Of a DNA stretch of 7,727 bases, positions 1 to 5,415 are shown piece after piece; positions within the stretch are counted from its first letter, which is position 1; each line of letters opens with the position of its first letter. The stretch is from NCBI GenBank assembly GCA_900556525.1, contig USOZ01000077.1, forward strand, positions 1 through 7,727. Reading direction: 5' to 3'. The notes under the pieces are model-generated. The model was given only the letters and a program-made list of their open reading frames with translations. It had not been told where the DNA came from and did not search any database. A program made the position numbers and the translations under genes. This DNA is from an uncultured Oscillospiraceae bacterium. Its GTDB lineage: Bacteria; Bacillota; Clostridia; Oscillospirales; Ruminococcaceae.

Positions 1-1
1 C

Positions 2-760
2 CCGAACAGTTCCGCCCACAATATCCACAGACACGCCAGCGGGTATTGTTCCCGGAGAAAGGCGGAACAGCTTATTGAAAACGGAGCGGTCAAGGTAAAC
101 GGCCGCCCTGTTTCGATAGGCGATAAGGCTGACCCGCGCAATGACCTTATTACGGTAAACGGCGAAAAAATCCACGCGGACGGCGTAACTTTGCGTTACA
201 TAAAGCTGTACAAGCCGCGCGGCTATGTTACCACGATGAGCGACGAGCAGGGCAGAAAGACCGTGACGGATCTGCTCGACGGGATAGAGGAGCGCGTTTA
301 TCCTATTGGGCGTCTGGACAGAACCTCGGAGGGCTTGCTGCTGCTCACAAACGACGGAGCATTTGCGAATTCCGTTATGCATCCTACTCATCATGTGCCG
401 AAAACATATCGTGTAACCGTTGCCGAAAAGGTGAGCGAGGAGCAGATAAATCACCTTATGACGGGCGTTGAGATCGAACCGAATGTTTACACGCGCCAGT
501 GTGTTGTAAGCGTTATTCTTGAGGACGAGGGTCGCACGGTGCTTGAATTTGTTATAAAAGAGGGAAAGAACCGCCAAATTCGTCGTATGTGCGAGGCTGT
601 CGGGCTTACCGTTAAGCGGCTGCGCCGCACGTCTATCGGCGGAGTCAAGTTGGGTATGCTCAAGCCGGGCGAGTACGCTGACCTTACAAAGGAAGAAATG
701 CGTATGCTGCGGAGCGCTATGGGCGAATCCGTCAAAGAAAAGAGAGGCGGCCGCAGATGA
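2..760 (+). CDS. rluB: 23S rRNA pseudouridine synthase, RsuA/RluB family (5' truncated)
   Basis: Enzyme that isomerises a uridine in rRNA to pseudouridine; the RluB subgroup acts on helix 90 region of 23S rRNA. The frame is open from base 2, so the gene begins upstream; about 252 residues are visible against roughly 240-250 for the family, so only a few residues should be missing. Visible residues about 13-50 form an S4 RNA-binding domain (CSRRKAEQLIENG, VKVNG). The catalytic domain follows, with KPRGYVTT, the catalytic motif GRLDRTSEGL (catalytic Asp codon 317-319) and the C-terminal GKNRQIRRM signature. A TTG at 191 could be mistaken for a start, but it would delete the S4 domain. The stop overlaps the next ATG (ATGA, 757-760), implying translational coupling. 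The family is certain; RluB rather than RluE/F or RsuA is inferred from the S4 domain and the clostridial context. Confidence 0.9.
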   Translation, partial: PNSSAHNIHRHASGYCSRRKAEQLIENGAVKVNGRPVSIGDKADPRNDLITVNGEKIHADGVTLRYIKLYKPRGYVTTMSDEQGRKTVTDLLDGIEERVYPIGRLDRTSEGLLLLTNDGAFANSVMHPTHHVPKTYRVTVAEKVSEEQINHLMTGVEIEPNVYTRQCVVSVILEDEGRTVLEFVIKEGKNRQIRRMCEAVGLTVKRLRRTSIGGVKLGMLKPGEYADLTKEEMRMLRSAMGESVKEKRGGRR

Positions 761-1083
761 TTACAATTTTGCAGAACAAGGATTTCACCGATTGTATCCG
801 ATATGAGCTTAAAGACGGTGATGAACTGCTCGGAAGCGTTTCGGCAAAAATCGAAAATGGCGAACTTGTTGTTTTTGAACTGGACAGCGCCGAAGAAATA
901 TTCTATGACGGGCTTGTGCGTGCGGTTCTTGCCTACGCAGACAATCGCTTTATTGAACGCGCAAGGTTTGACGTTGATGACGAGCAGAAATGCAGACGGC
1001 TGCGGGGCTTTGGATTTATAACCGAGGAAAGCAATGTTCTCGAAAGTATTCAGGACTTTTTCCGAAACGACGGGTGTAAATAA
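757..1083 (+). CDS. Small conserved-type protein, possibly a degenerate GNAT-like fold
   Basis: A 108-residue acidic soluble protein that I do not firmly recognise. It has no signal peptide or membrane segment. Its start overlaps the stop of the pseudouridine synthase by 4 bases (ATGA) with a GAGAGG ribosome site 9 bases upstream, so it is cotranscribed and probably coupled. The middle and end (residues about 50-90) read like the second half of a GNAT acetyltransferase: a helix DGLVRAVLAYADNR, a strand ARFDVDDE, then RRLRGFGF in the place of the usual LYEKLGF. It lacks the acetyl-CoA pyrophosphate loop Q/RxxGxG/A and is shorter than a normal GNAT domain (about 140-150 residues), so catalysis is doubtful. 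That it is a real gene is well supported by coupling and by the terminator right after it; the fold is inference. Confidence 0.7.
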   Translation: MITILQNKDFTDCIRYELKDGDELLGSVSAKIENGELVVFELDSAEEIFYDGLVRAVLAYADNRFIERARFDVDDEQKCRRLRGFGFITEESNVLESIQDFFRNDGCK

Positions 1084-1088
1084 AACAA

Positions 1089-1120
1089 AAAAGAGGAGCT
1101 GTAAAAACAACTCCTCTTTT
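1089..1120. terminator. Bidirectional rho-independent terminator between convergent operons
   Basis: AAAAGAGGAG (1089-1098) pairs with CTCCTCTTTT (1111-1120), and inside it TGT (1100-1102) pairs with ACA (1107-1109) around an AAAA loop, with one C/A mismatch between. A T-rich stretch follows on the + strand (TTTTGATTTG), and the reverse strand ends in TTTTTTGTTTTA, so it can end both the rluB transcript and the rpsF-ssb-rpsR transcript. It begins 6 bases after the stop of the 108-aa gene and lies 14 bases beyond the rpsR stop. Confidence 0.88.
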
Positions 1121-1133
1121 GATTTGTTTCGGA

Positions 1134-1391
1134 TTAGTCGGAAACGTAAGGAATGAGGGCAATCTGTCTTGCCTTCTTGATAGCTGTTGTAAGCTCTCTC
1201 TGATGATAAGCGCAGCAGCCGGTAACGCGGCGGGGTAAAATCTTGGAGCGCTCGGTCATGCACTTCTTGAGCTTTGCAACATCCTTATAGTCAATGAATT
1301 CAGCTCTGTCTGCGCAGAACTGGCAAACCTTTTTTCTGGTACGCTTAACAGGGCGTGCTGCTCTGTCGTTCATTTCCTTCTTTTCAGCCAT
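1134..1391 (-). CDS. rpsR: 30S ribosomal protein S18
   Basis: S18 of the small ribosomal subunit, which binds with S6 to the central domain (platform) of 16S rRNA. The 85-residue product has the family core [20 protein letters not shown] followed by LPRRVTG and the C-terminal helix [19 protein letters not shown]. Start chosen at the ATG at 1391 because AAGGAGG lies 8 bases upstream (1406-1400); an in-frame ATG six codons earlier (1409) overlaps the ribosome site itself and is rejected. Cysteines 23 and 26 (CQFC) and Cys60/His63 (CAYH) make a CxxC...CxxH set like the zinc-ribbon (C+) form of S18. It lies 17 bases after the ssb stop as last gene of the rpsF-ssb-rpsR operon and ends at the shared terminator. 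Confidence 0.97.
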   Translation of the reverse strand: MAEKKEMNDRAARPVKRTRKKVCQFCADRAEFIDYKDVAKLKKCMTERSKILPRRVTGCCAYHQRELTTAIKKARQIALIPYVSD

Positions 1392-1408
1392 TGTAGTATC
1401 CTCCTTCA

Positions 1409-1891
1409 TTAAAATGGATAATCATCGTCGGTACTTGTTGTTTCAACGAAATCGTTCGCCGTATAACTGCCGTTCGCAGCCGTCGGCACTGAATTTGATT
1501 GTTCAGCGGGGTGCTGAACCGGGGGAGGGGGCGGATAATTTCCTGCGGAATAACCTGCGCCGGACTGCGGTCTTGTATCGCCGGTAAAGGTTGCGCGGTC
1601 AACGATAACCTCGGTAACATATCGTGTTACGCCGTCATTTCCGGTATAACTCCTATTTTGGAGTTCACCTTCGACAAGGATCGGACGCCCCTTTGTCCAA
1701 TATCTGCTGATAAATTCAGCTTCATTTCTCCATGCAACGCAATTAAAGAAATCTGACTTGCGCTCTTCGCCCTTCGTCTGGAATCTGCGATCCACAGCAA
1801 TGCGGAAAGAGAGAACCGAAACGCCGCTGGGCGTTGTTTTAAGCTCAAGATCCTGAACAACACGACCGAGTAATATTACCTTATTATACAT
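1409..1891 (-). CDS. ssb: Single-stranded DNA-binding protein
   Basis: SSB coats single-stranded DNA during replication, repair and recombination, normally as a tetramer. The 160-residue product has the OB fold at residues 1-107, opening [11 protein letters not shown], with the core [14 protein letters not shown]; Trp54 is at the position of the DNA-stacking Trp54 of E. coli SSB. The fold is followed by a low-complexity linker with five consecutive prolines and Ser/Thr/Asn-rich sequence, and ends in the canonical acidic tip DDDYPF, the docking peptide for replication and repair partners. CAGGAGGG sits 7 bases before the ATG. The gene is the middle member of the operon, 30 bases after rpsF and 17 before rpsR, the usual order in Firmicutes. 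Confidence 0.97.
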   Translation of the reverse strand: MYNKVILLGRVVQDLELKTTPSGVSVLSFRIAVDRRFQTKGEERKSDFFNCVAWRNEAEFISRYWTKGRPILVEGELQNRSYTGNDGVTRYVTEVIVDRATFTGDTRPQSGAGYSAGNYPPPPPVQHPAEQSNSVPTAANGSYTANDFVETTSTDDDYPF

Positions 1892-1921
1892 ATTTACACC
1901 CTCCTGCCTGTCTGTTTCCGA

Positions 1922-2215
1922 TTACTTGCGTAATGTTACGAGGGAACGTAAAACGCCATCGGTAATGTTGATGATACGCTCGAATTCCATCGGGAAATCA
2001 GGCTTGCTGTCGAAACTGTAAACTACATAGTAGCCTTCTGTCTCGTAGTTGATGTCGTATGCGAGCTTTCTCTTGCCCCATTCGTCAACGTTTACGAGCT
2101 CAGCGTTCTGCTTGATTAAGTCAGAGAACTTAGCTACGAGTGCCTGCACCGCTTCTTCTCCGTTCTTTAAAGAGAAAACTACGACTGCTTCATACTTTTC
2201 GCCTAACTTTGCCAT
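1922..2215 (-). CDS. rpsF: 30S ribosomal protein S6
   Basis: S6 binds the platform of the small subunit as a heterodimer with S18, encoded two genes downstream. The 97-residue product matches family length (about 95) and shows KYEAVVVFSL at the N-terminus, WGKRKLAYDI and the GYYVVYSF strand, ending ITDGVLRSLVTLRK. Start chosen at the ATG at 2215 with AAGGAGGT 7 bases upstream (2230-2223). An in-frame upstream ATG at 2329 would add 38 unrelated residues and lies over the -35 box of the operon promoter, so it cannot be used. The gene opens the operon, and its leader carries a candidate autoregulatory element for the S6:S18 complex. Confidence 0.96.
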   Translation of the reverse strand: MAKLGEKYEAVVVFSLKNGEEAVQALVAKFSDLIKQNAELVNVDEWGKRKLAYDINYETEGYYVVYSFDSKPDFPMEFERIINITDGVLRSLVTLRK

Positions 2216-2225
2216 TTTTCTTACC

Positions 2226-2269
2226 TCCTTATAGACTGTACGGCCCGCACATTTGCGTGCGAGCAAGGA
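2226..2269 (-). promoter_or_regulatory. Candidate S6:S18-binding leader element of rpsF
   Basis: On the - strand CTCGCAC (2263-2257) pairs with GTGCGGG (2250-2244) around a 6-base loop, and the stem is followed immediately by CCG (2243-2241). Further out TCCTTG (2269-2264) can pair with TAAGGA (2231-2226), which includes half of the rpsF ribosome site. Established knowledge: many bacteria carry a leader motif in which a CCG bulge flanked by a stem and a hairpin mimics the 16S rRNA site and binds S6:S18. The hairpin, the CCG and the position fit; the outer stem leaves a larger bulge (about 9 bases past CCG) than I would expect, so its exact pairing is uncertain. If right, bound S6:S18 would hide the ribosome site and repress the operon. 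Confidence 0.6.
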
Positions 2270-2300
2270 TTTATGACTGCTTATGCAATCATGCTTTAAT

Positions 2301-2329
2301 ATTATAACAGCTTTTGTTGTTTTTGTCAA
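2301..2329 (-). promoter_or_regulatory. Sigma-A promoter of rpsF-ssb-rpsR
   Basis: On the - strand a perfect TTGACA (2329-2324) and a perfect TATAAT (2306-2301) are separated by exactly 17 bases. Transcription should begin near 2294, giving a leader of about 79 bases before the rpsF ATG. It is divergent from the promoter at 2358-2386; the two -35 boxes are 28 bases apart. Confidence 0.93.
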
Positions 2330-2357
2330 TACTTGTATGAAAATATTTTAGCGATAG

Positions 2358-2386
2358 TTGACAGCACGCATTGTTTAACGTATAAT
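2358..2386 (+). promoter_or_regulatory. Sigma-A promoter of the structured RNA
   Basis: Perfect TTGACA (2358-2363), 17-base spacer, perfect TATAAT (2381-2386). Expected start of transcription about 2392-2394, only a few bases before the first helix of the predicted RNA (2398). Promoters matching consensus at all 12 positions are usual for highly expressed RNAs, and no credible protein gene follows for 300 bases, which argues that the product is an RNA. Confidence 0.9.
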
Positions 2387-2392
2387 GGACAT

Positions 2393-2540
2393 ATTATCAT
2401 TTATTCGGAGGCGTATATGATGGTGTCTAGGGAGCGACATTGACCGAAGATACCATTCTTTAGGCGTGTGGGGTTATCAACGACCACTCGCCGCAATGTT
2501 TTGTTTATCGGGAACTTTTAGCCGCAGAAAATGTCAATTA
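2393..2540 (+). ncRNA. Candidate structured noncoding RNA with pseudoknot, unidentified
   Basis: Fills most of the 2341-2690 gap, where no credible gene is seen. Pairings read by eye: closing helix CATTT (2398-2402) with AAATG (2529-2533), TC (2405-2406) with GA (2527-2528), GGC (2410-2412) with GCC (2521-2523). Hairpin 1 pairs ATGGTGTC (2420-2427) with GATACCAT (2449-2456), one G-U, around a 21-base loop. Hairpin 2 pairs GGCG-T-GTGG (2463-2471) with CCAC-T-CGCC (2484-2492) with one T/T mismatch, plus inner GTT/AAC. GACATTG (2436-2442) in the hairpin 1 loop pairs with CAATGTT (2494-2500), one G-U, making a pseudoknot. No clear intrinsic terminator follows, so it may be a stand-alone RNA with a processed end or the 5' leader of the decarboxylase genes. 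I cannot assign it to a known family; the clostridial raiA motif, 6S RNA and riboswitches should be compared. The 3' boundary is inferred. Confidence 0.6.
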
Positions 2541-2593
2541 TATAAAATAGTATAGGCTTATGGAAATTTTTGCAAAAAAATCCACAAAAACAC

Positions 2594-2622
2594 TTGAAAT
2601 TTTTCTTAAAATGTTGTATAAT
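2594..2622 (+). promoter_or_regulatory. Sigma-A promoter of the decarboxylase gamma-beta genes
   Basis: TTGAAA (2594-2599), 17-base spacer, TATAAT (2617-2622). A-tracts just upstream (TTTTTGCAAAAAAA at 2569-2581 and AAAAA at 2586-2590) resemble an UP element. Transcription would start near 2629, leaving a leader of about 60 bases. This means the two genes need not depend on the upstream promoter that drives the structured RNA. Confidence 0.85.
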
Positions 2623-2690
2623 AGACTTGATTTTTTGACATGGCGGTTTACGTTTTGTCGCAAAAAAGAAGGTATAAGGAGATGAACCAT

Positions 2691-3098
2691 ATGTTCAATT
2701 TTATGGCACTGTGCGCTGATAATTCCGCGTTTCTCACGCCGTCCGACGACGGGTATTGGGGACTTGTGGCGTCTACGGTTATAACGGGTATCGCAGTCGT
2801 ATTCCTTGCTCTGGCAATTCTTATCGGAATACTCTATCTTATGGGTGCGGTTCTCGGCAGAACCAAGAAAAAAGCTGAACCCGCAAAAACGGAAGCTCCC
2901 GCTGTTCAGCCTGTTATTGAAGCTGTTAAGGAAGCGGACGAAGACGACGAGGTTATCGCGGTTATTTCCGCAGCTATCGCGGCATACGGCGAGGCTGAGG
3001 GAAAACAGTACCGCATAACGGGCGTCAAGAAACGGGATAAGGCGCAGCGTTCCGGCTGGAGTGCCGCCGGCGTTATCGAAAACACAAGAGGCTTTTGA
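2691..3098 (+). CDS. oadG: Sodium-pumping decarboxylase gamma subunit (OadG family)
   Basis: Small membrane subunit that holds together biotin-dependent Na+-translocating decarboxylases (oxaloacetate, methylmalonyl-CoA or glutaconyl-CoA type). The 135-residue product has one hydrophobic membrane helix at residues 24-56 (GLVASTVITGIAVVFLA onward), then a lysine-rich and Ala/Pro/Glu-rich cytoplasmic linker at 57-85. A C-terminal segment at 86-135 contains VIAVISAAIAAYG and the ending W-AAGVIENTRGF, a tail that recurs in clostridial OadG-like proteins. Start chosen at the ATG at 2691, 9 bases after ATAAGGAG; in-frame ATGs at 2640 and 2682 lie upstream of or against the ribosome site. The beta subunit follows 40 bases later. 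The substrate cannot be told from this subunit. Confidence 0.85.
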   Translation: MFNFMALCADNSAFLTPSDDGYWGLVASTVITGIAVVFLALAILIGILYLMGAVLGRTKKKAEPAKTEAPAVQPVIEAVKEADEDDEVIAVISAAIAAYGEAEGKQYRITGVKKRDKAQRSGWSAAGVIENTRGF

Positions 3099-3138
3099 TT
3101 AAGCGCTGACAAAAAGCGGAAAGGTATGGTCACAAAAC

Positions 3139-4329
3139 ATGATTGAAGTTTTTCTTAAAACAGTTGCGGATCTGTGGCAGGAATCCGCATTCTGCAACAT
3201 AACATTGCCGCAGGGAATAATGCTGCTCATTTCCTTTGTACTTATGTACCTCGCGATAGTGAAGGGGTATGAGCCTATGCTTCTGCTCCCTATCGCTTTC
3301 GGTATGGCTCTTACGAATATTCCGGGCGCTGAAATGTATCACCCTGAGTTCTTCCTTACAACAAATGTTGATTACGGTCAGGTGCTGCACGACGGCGGCT
3401 TGCTGGATATAATTTACCTAGGCGTAAAATTGCAGTTGTTCCCGCCGCTTATATTCCTCGGAATCGGCTGTATGACCGACTTCGGTCCGCTGATTGCTAA
3501 CCCGAAGAGCTTCTTCCTCGGCGCGGCGGCGCAGGGTGGTATCTTCTTTACATTCCTCGGCGCGTGCGCGCTTGCTTCTACGGGAATCGTTGATTTCTCG
3601 CTTCGTCAGGCGGCTTCTATCGCCATTATCGGCGGTGCGGACGGTCCTACGGCAATCTACCTCACTTCAAAGCTCGCTCCCGAAATGCTCGGTTCTATAG
3701 CGGTCGCGGCGTATTCGTACATGGCGCTCGTTCCCGTTATCCAGCCGCCTATAATGCGTGCGCTCACAACGAAGAAAGAACGCCTTGTTAAAATGGGTCA
3801 GCTCCGTCAGGTCACAAAGCGCGAAAAGATTATTTTCCCGATTGCCGTTACAATAATCGTTTCGTTCCTCGTTCCGTCGGCAACTCCTCTCGTAGGTATG
3901 CTGATGCTCGGTAACCTTTTCAAGGAGAGCGGCGCTGTTGAACGTCTTGTAAAGACCGCTTCAAACGAACTTATGAACATTATTACGATCATGCTCGGCG
4001 TAACGGTCGGTGCGACTGCTACTGCGGCAAACTTCCTGAGCATGAGAACAATTATGATTATCGTGCTCGGTCTTATCGCTTTCTGTATCGGTACAGCCTG
4101 CGGCGTTCTTCTCGGAAAGCTCATGTATCTTCTCTCGGGCGGAAAAATCAACCCGCTTATCGGCTCTGCGGGCGTATCCGCAGTTCCTATGGCTGCGCGT
4201 GTTTCACAGAAGGTCGGTCAGGAAGAAAACCCCTCGAACTTCCTGCTCATGCACGCAATGGGTCCGAACGTAGCCGGCGTTATCGGCTCGGCTGTTGCGG
4301 CGGGCGTACTGCTTGCAATATTCGGTTAA
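3139..4329 (+). CDS. oadB: Sodium ion-translocating decarboxylase beta subunit
   Basis: Integral membrane subunit that decarboxylates carboxybiotin and couples this to Na+ export. The 396-residue product is hydrophobic throughout. Relative to residues shown to matter in Klebsiella OadB, all six have a counterpart at identical spacing: Asp168 in GGADGPT (Asp203), Tyr194 (Tyr229), Asn338, Gly342 and Ser347 in INPLIGSAGVSA (Asn373, Gly377, Ser382) and Ser384 in the last helix (Ser419). The pump should therefore be active. It lies 40 bases after the gamma gene and ends at a strong terminator. Its ribosome site is weak (GGAAAGG about 14 bases before the ATG). No alpha (carboxyltransferase) or biotin-carrier gene is present, so OadB, GcdB and MmdB cannot be distinguished; the symbol denotes family only. 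Confidence 0.95.
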   Translation: MIEVFLKTVADLWQESAFCNITLPQGIMLLISFVLMYLAIVKGYEPMLLLPIAFGMALTNIPGAEMYHPEFFLTTNVDYGQVLHDGGLLDIIYLGVKLQLFPPLIFLGIGCMTDFGPLIANPKSFFLGAAAQGGIFFTFLGACALASTGIVDFSLRQAASIAIIGGADGPTAIYLTSKLAPEMLGSIAVAAYSYMALVPVIQPPIMRALTTKKERLVKMGQLRQVTKREKIIFPIAVTIIVSFLVPSATPLVGMLMLGNLFKESGAVERLVKTASNELMNIITIMLGVTVGATATAANFLSMRTIMIIVLGLIAFCIGTACGVLLGKLMYLLSGGKINPLIGSAGVSAVPMAARVSQKVGQEENPSNFLLMHAMGPNVAGVIGSAVAAGVLLAIFG

Positions 4330-4336
4330 AAATGCT

Positions 4337-4371
4337 ACAGCACTGCAATTTCGGTTGCGGTGCTGTTTTTT
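4337..4371 (+). terminator. Rho-independent terminator after the decarboxylase genes
   Basis: ACAGCAC (4337-4343), a T-G wobble, and GCAA (4345-4348) pair with TTGC (4355-4358) and GTGCTGT (4360-4366) around a 6-base loop, giving a 12-bp stem followed by six T (4366-4371). It starts 7 bases after the beta-subunit stop and separates this operon from the LysR gene. Confidence 0.92.
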
Positions 4372-4393
4372 GTGCAAATTTGTAATATCAATG

Positions 4394-4422
4394 TAGACTT
4401 TTCGCAAAAAATGTGATATAAT
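4394..4422 (+). promoter_or_regulatory. Probable promoter of the LysR gene (extended -10)
   Basis: TGATATAAT (4414-4422) gives a perfect -10 with the TGn extension; the -35 place 17 bases upstream holds TAGACT (4394-4399), four of six to consensus. Transcription should start near 4429, about 40 bases before the ATG. Confidence 0.65.
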
Positions 4423-4439
4423 AAAAAGGAATAATAAAA

Positions 4440-4453
4440 GCGCGAAATCGCGC
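4440..4453. repeat. Perfect inverted repeat in the LysR gene leader
   Basis: GCGCGAAATCGCGC is a 14-base sequence with six perfectly inverted bases on each side of AA, lying between the predicted start of transcription and the ribosome site (4458-4462). It could be a protein operator or, as RNA, a GCGCG/CGCGC hairpin with a 4-base loop beside the ribosome site. It stands out as GC-only in AT-rich surroundings. Confidence 0.6.
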
Positions 4454-4468
4454 GCAGAGGAGAACAAG

Positions 4469-5404
4469 ATGAACTTGCTGCACATGAAATACGCGGTTGA
4501 AATCGCCGAAACGAATTCGATAAATAAAGCTGCCGAAACGCTTTATGTCGGACAATCGGCGCTCAGCCGCGCAATAAAAGAACTTGAAACGACGCTCGGA
4601 GTAACGCTTTTTGAACGCAGCGCGAAAGGAATGTTTCTTACTCCCGACGGAGAGATTTTTGTGCGGTACGCCAGAACGGTTCTGAAGCAGATTGACGCTA
4701 TCGAAAATATGTTCAGCAACGGAAATGTCAGCAAAAAGCGTTTTTCGATCTCTGTTCCCCGCGCAAGCTACATTACGAGCGCTTTTGCTTCTTTTTCAAA
4801 GTCGCTGGACAACAGCTCGGAGGTCGAGGTTTTCTATAAAGAAACCAACGCTATGCGCGCGATAAAAAATATATTGCAGGAAGATTATAAGCTCGGAATA
4901 ATCCGTTATGCGGAGAGCTATGACCGTTATTATAAGAGCATGATGGACGAAAAAGGGCTTGAATATGAGCTTATAACCGAGTTTCGCTACCTTCTGCTGC
5001 TAAACGAAAAAAGTCCGCTCGCAGAAAAGGAAACGATAACTTTCGATGATCTGAAAGATTATATGGAGATCGCGCACGCCGACCCGTATGTGCCGTCAAT
5101 GCCTTTTTCGGAAGTTAAAAAAGAGGAGCTGCCCGACAATTCCGGCAGGCGTATATTTGTTTTTGAGCAGGGAAGCCAGTTTGAGCTTCTTGCGGAAAAC
5201 CCCGAAACATTTATGTGGGTGTCGCCTGTTCCCGAAAAAACGTTGAAGCGATATGGACTGGTTCAGCGAGTTTGCGGCGAAAATAAGCGCGTTTACAAGG
5301 ATCTGCTTATTCACCGCCGCGATTATACGCTTTCCGCTCTGGACAGCCTTTTTGTTGAAAATCTTGTCAGGTCTAAGCGTGAAACGTTTGCACAGTTAGC
5401 ATAA
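4469..5404 (+). CDS. LysR-type transcriptional regulator
   Basis: DNA-binding regulator of 311 residues, the usual LysR length of about 300. Residues 1-60 form the winged helix-turn-helix: SINKAAETLYVGQSALSRAI with Ser30 and Ser33 in the recognition helix, then LEtTLGVTLFERSAKGMFLT, the family signature. A linker helix follows (GEIFVRYARTVLKQIDAIENM), then an effector-binding domain from about residue 92 that is more diverged, so I cannot name the ligand. AGGAG lies 6 bases before the ATG. LysR genes are often divergent from their target; here both neighbours run the same way, with a terminator upstream and a phosphodiesterase gene 11 bases downstream, so the target is unclear. The palindrome at 4440-4453 may be its own operator. 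Confidence 0.93.
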   Translation: MNLLHMKYAVEIAETNSINKAAETLYVGQSALSRAIKELETTLGVTLFERSAKGMFLTPDGEIFVRYARTVLKQIDAIENMFSNGNVSKKRFSISVPRASYITSAFASFSKSLDNSSEVEVFYKETNAMRAIKNILQEDYKLGIIRYAESYDRYYKSMMDEKGLEYELITEFRYLLLLNEKSPLAEKETITFDDLKDYMEIAHADPYVPSMPFSEVKKEELPDNSGRRIFVFEQGSQFELLAENPETFMWVSPVPEKTLKRYGLVQRVCGENKRVYKDLLIHRRDYTLSALDSLFVENLVRSKRETFAQLA

Positions 5405-5415
5405 AGGAGAGATAT

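Noticed and set aside
1..45. Possible frameshift at the start of rluB because the first visible residues match the S4 family poorly
   Set aside because: The first 12 or so residues of this family vary, none of the three frames gives a better match, and the window edge prevents judgement.
191..760. Complete short pseudouridine synthase starting at TTG 191
   Set aside because: The frame stays open upstream and encodes a recognisable S4 domain, so this is the truncated view of a longer gene.
487..1263. Long open frame of 258 codons on the - strand across rluB, the 108-aa gene and the terminator
   Set aside because: It is antisense to two well-supported genes, runs through the bidirectional terminator and resembles no known protein; a shadow of codon use on the other strand.
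2216..2329. N-terminal extension of rpsF by 38 residues to an upstream ATG
   Set aside because: It covers the promoter and leader, the added residues do not resemble S6, and a strong ribosome site precedes the internal ATG at 2215.
2419..2442. Short reading frame beginning ATGATGGTG after CGGAGG inside the structured RNA, possible leader peptide
   Set aside because: It encodes only eight residues, its ribosome site and codons are fully used by the predicted closing helix and first hairpin, and it lacks repeated regulatory codons.
2569..2582. TTTTTGCAAAAA palindrome as a terminator for the structured RNA
   Set aside because: The stem would have one G-C pair at a closed centre with no room for a loop; it is better read as A-tract DNA upstream of the next promoter.
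2640..2690. Longer OadG starting at ATG 2640
   Set aside because: No ribosome site precedes it, it begins about 11 bases after the predicted transcript start, and ATAAGGAG points to the ATG at 2691.
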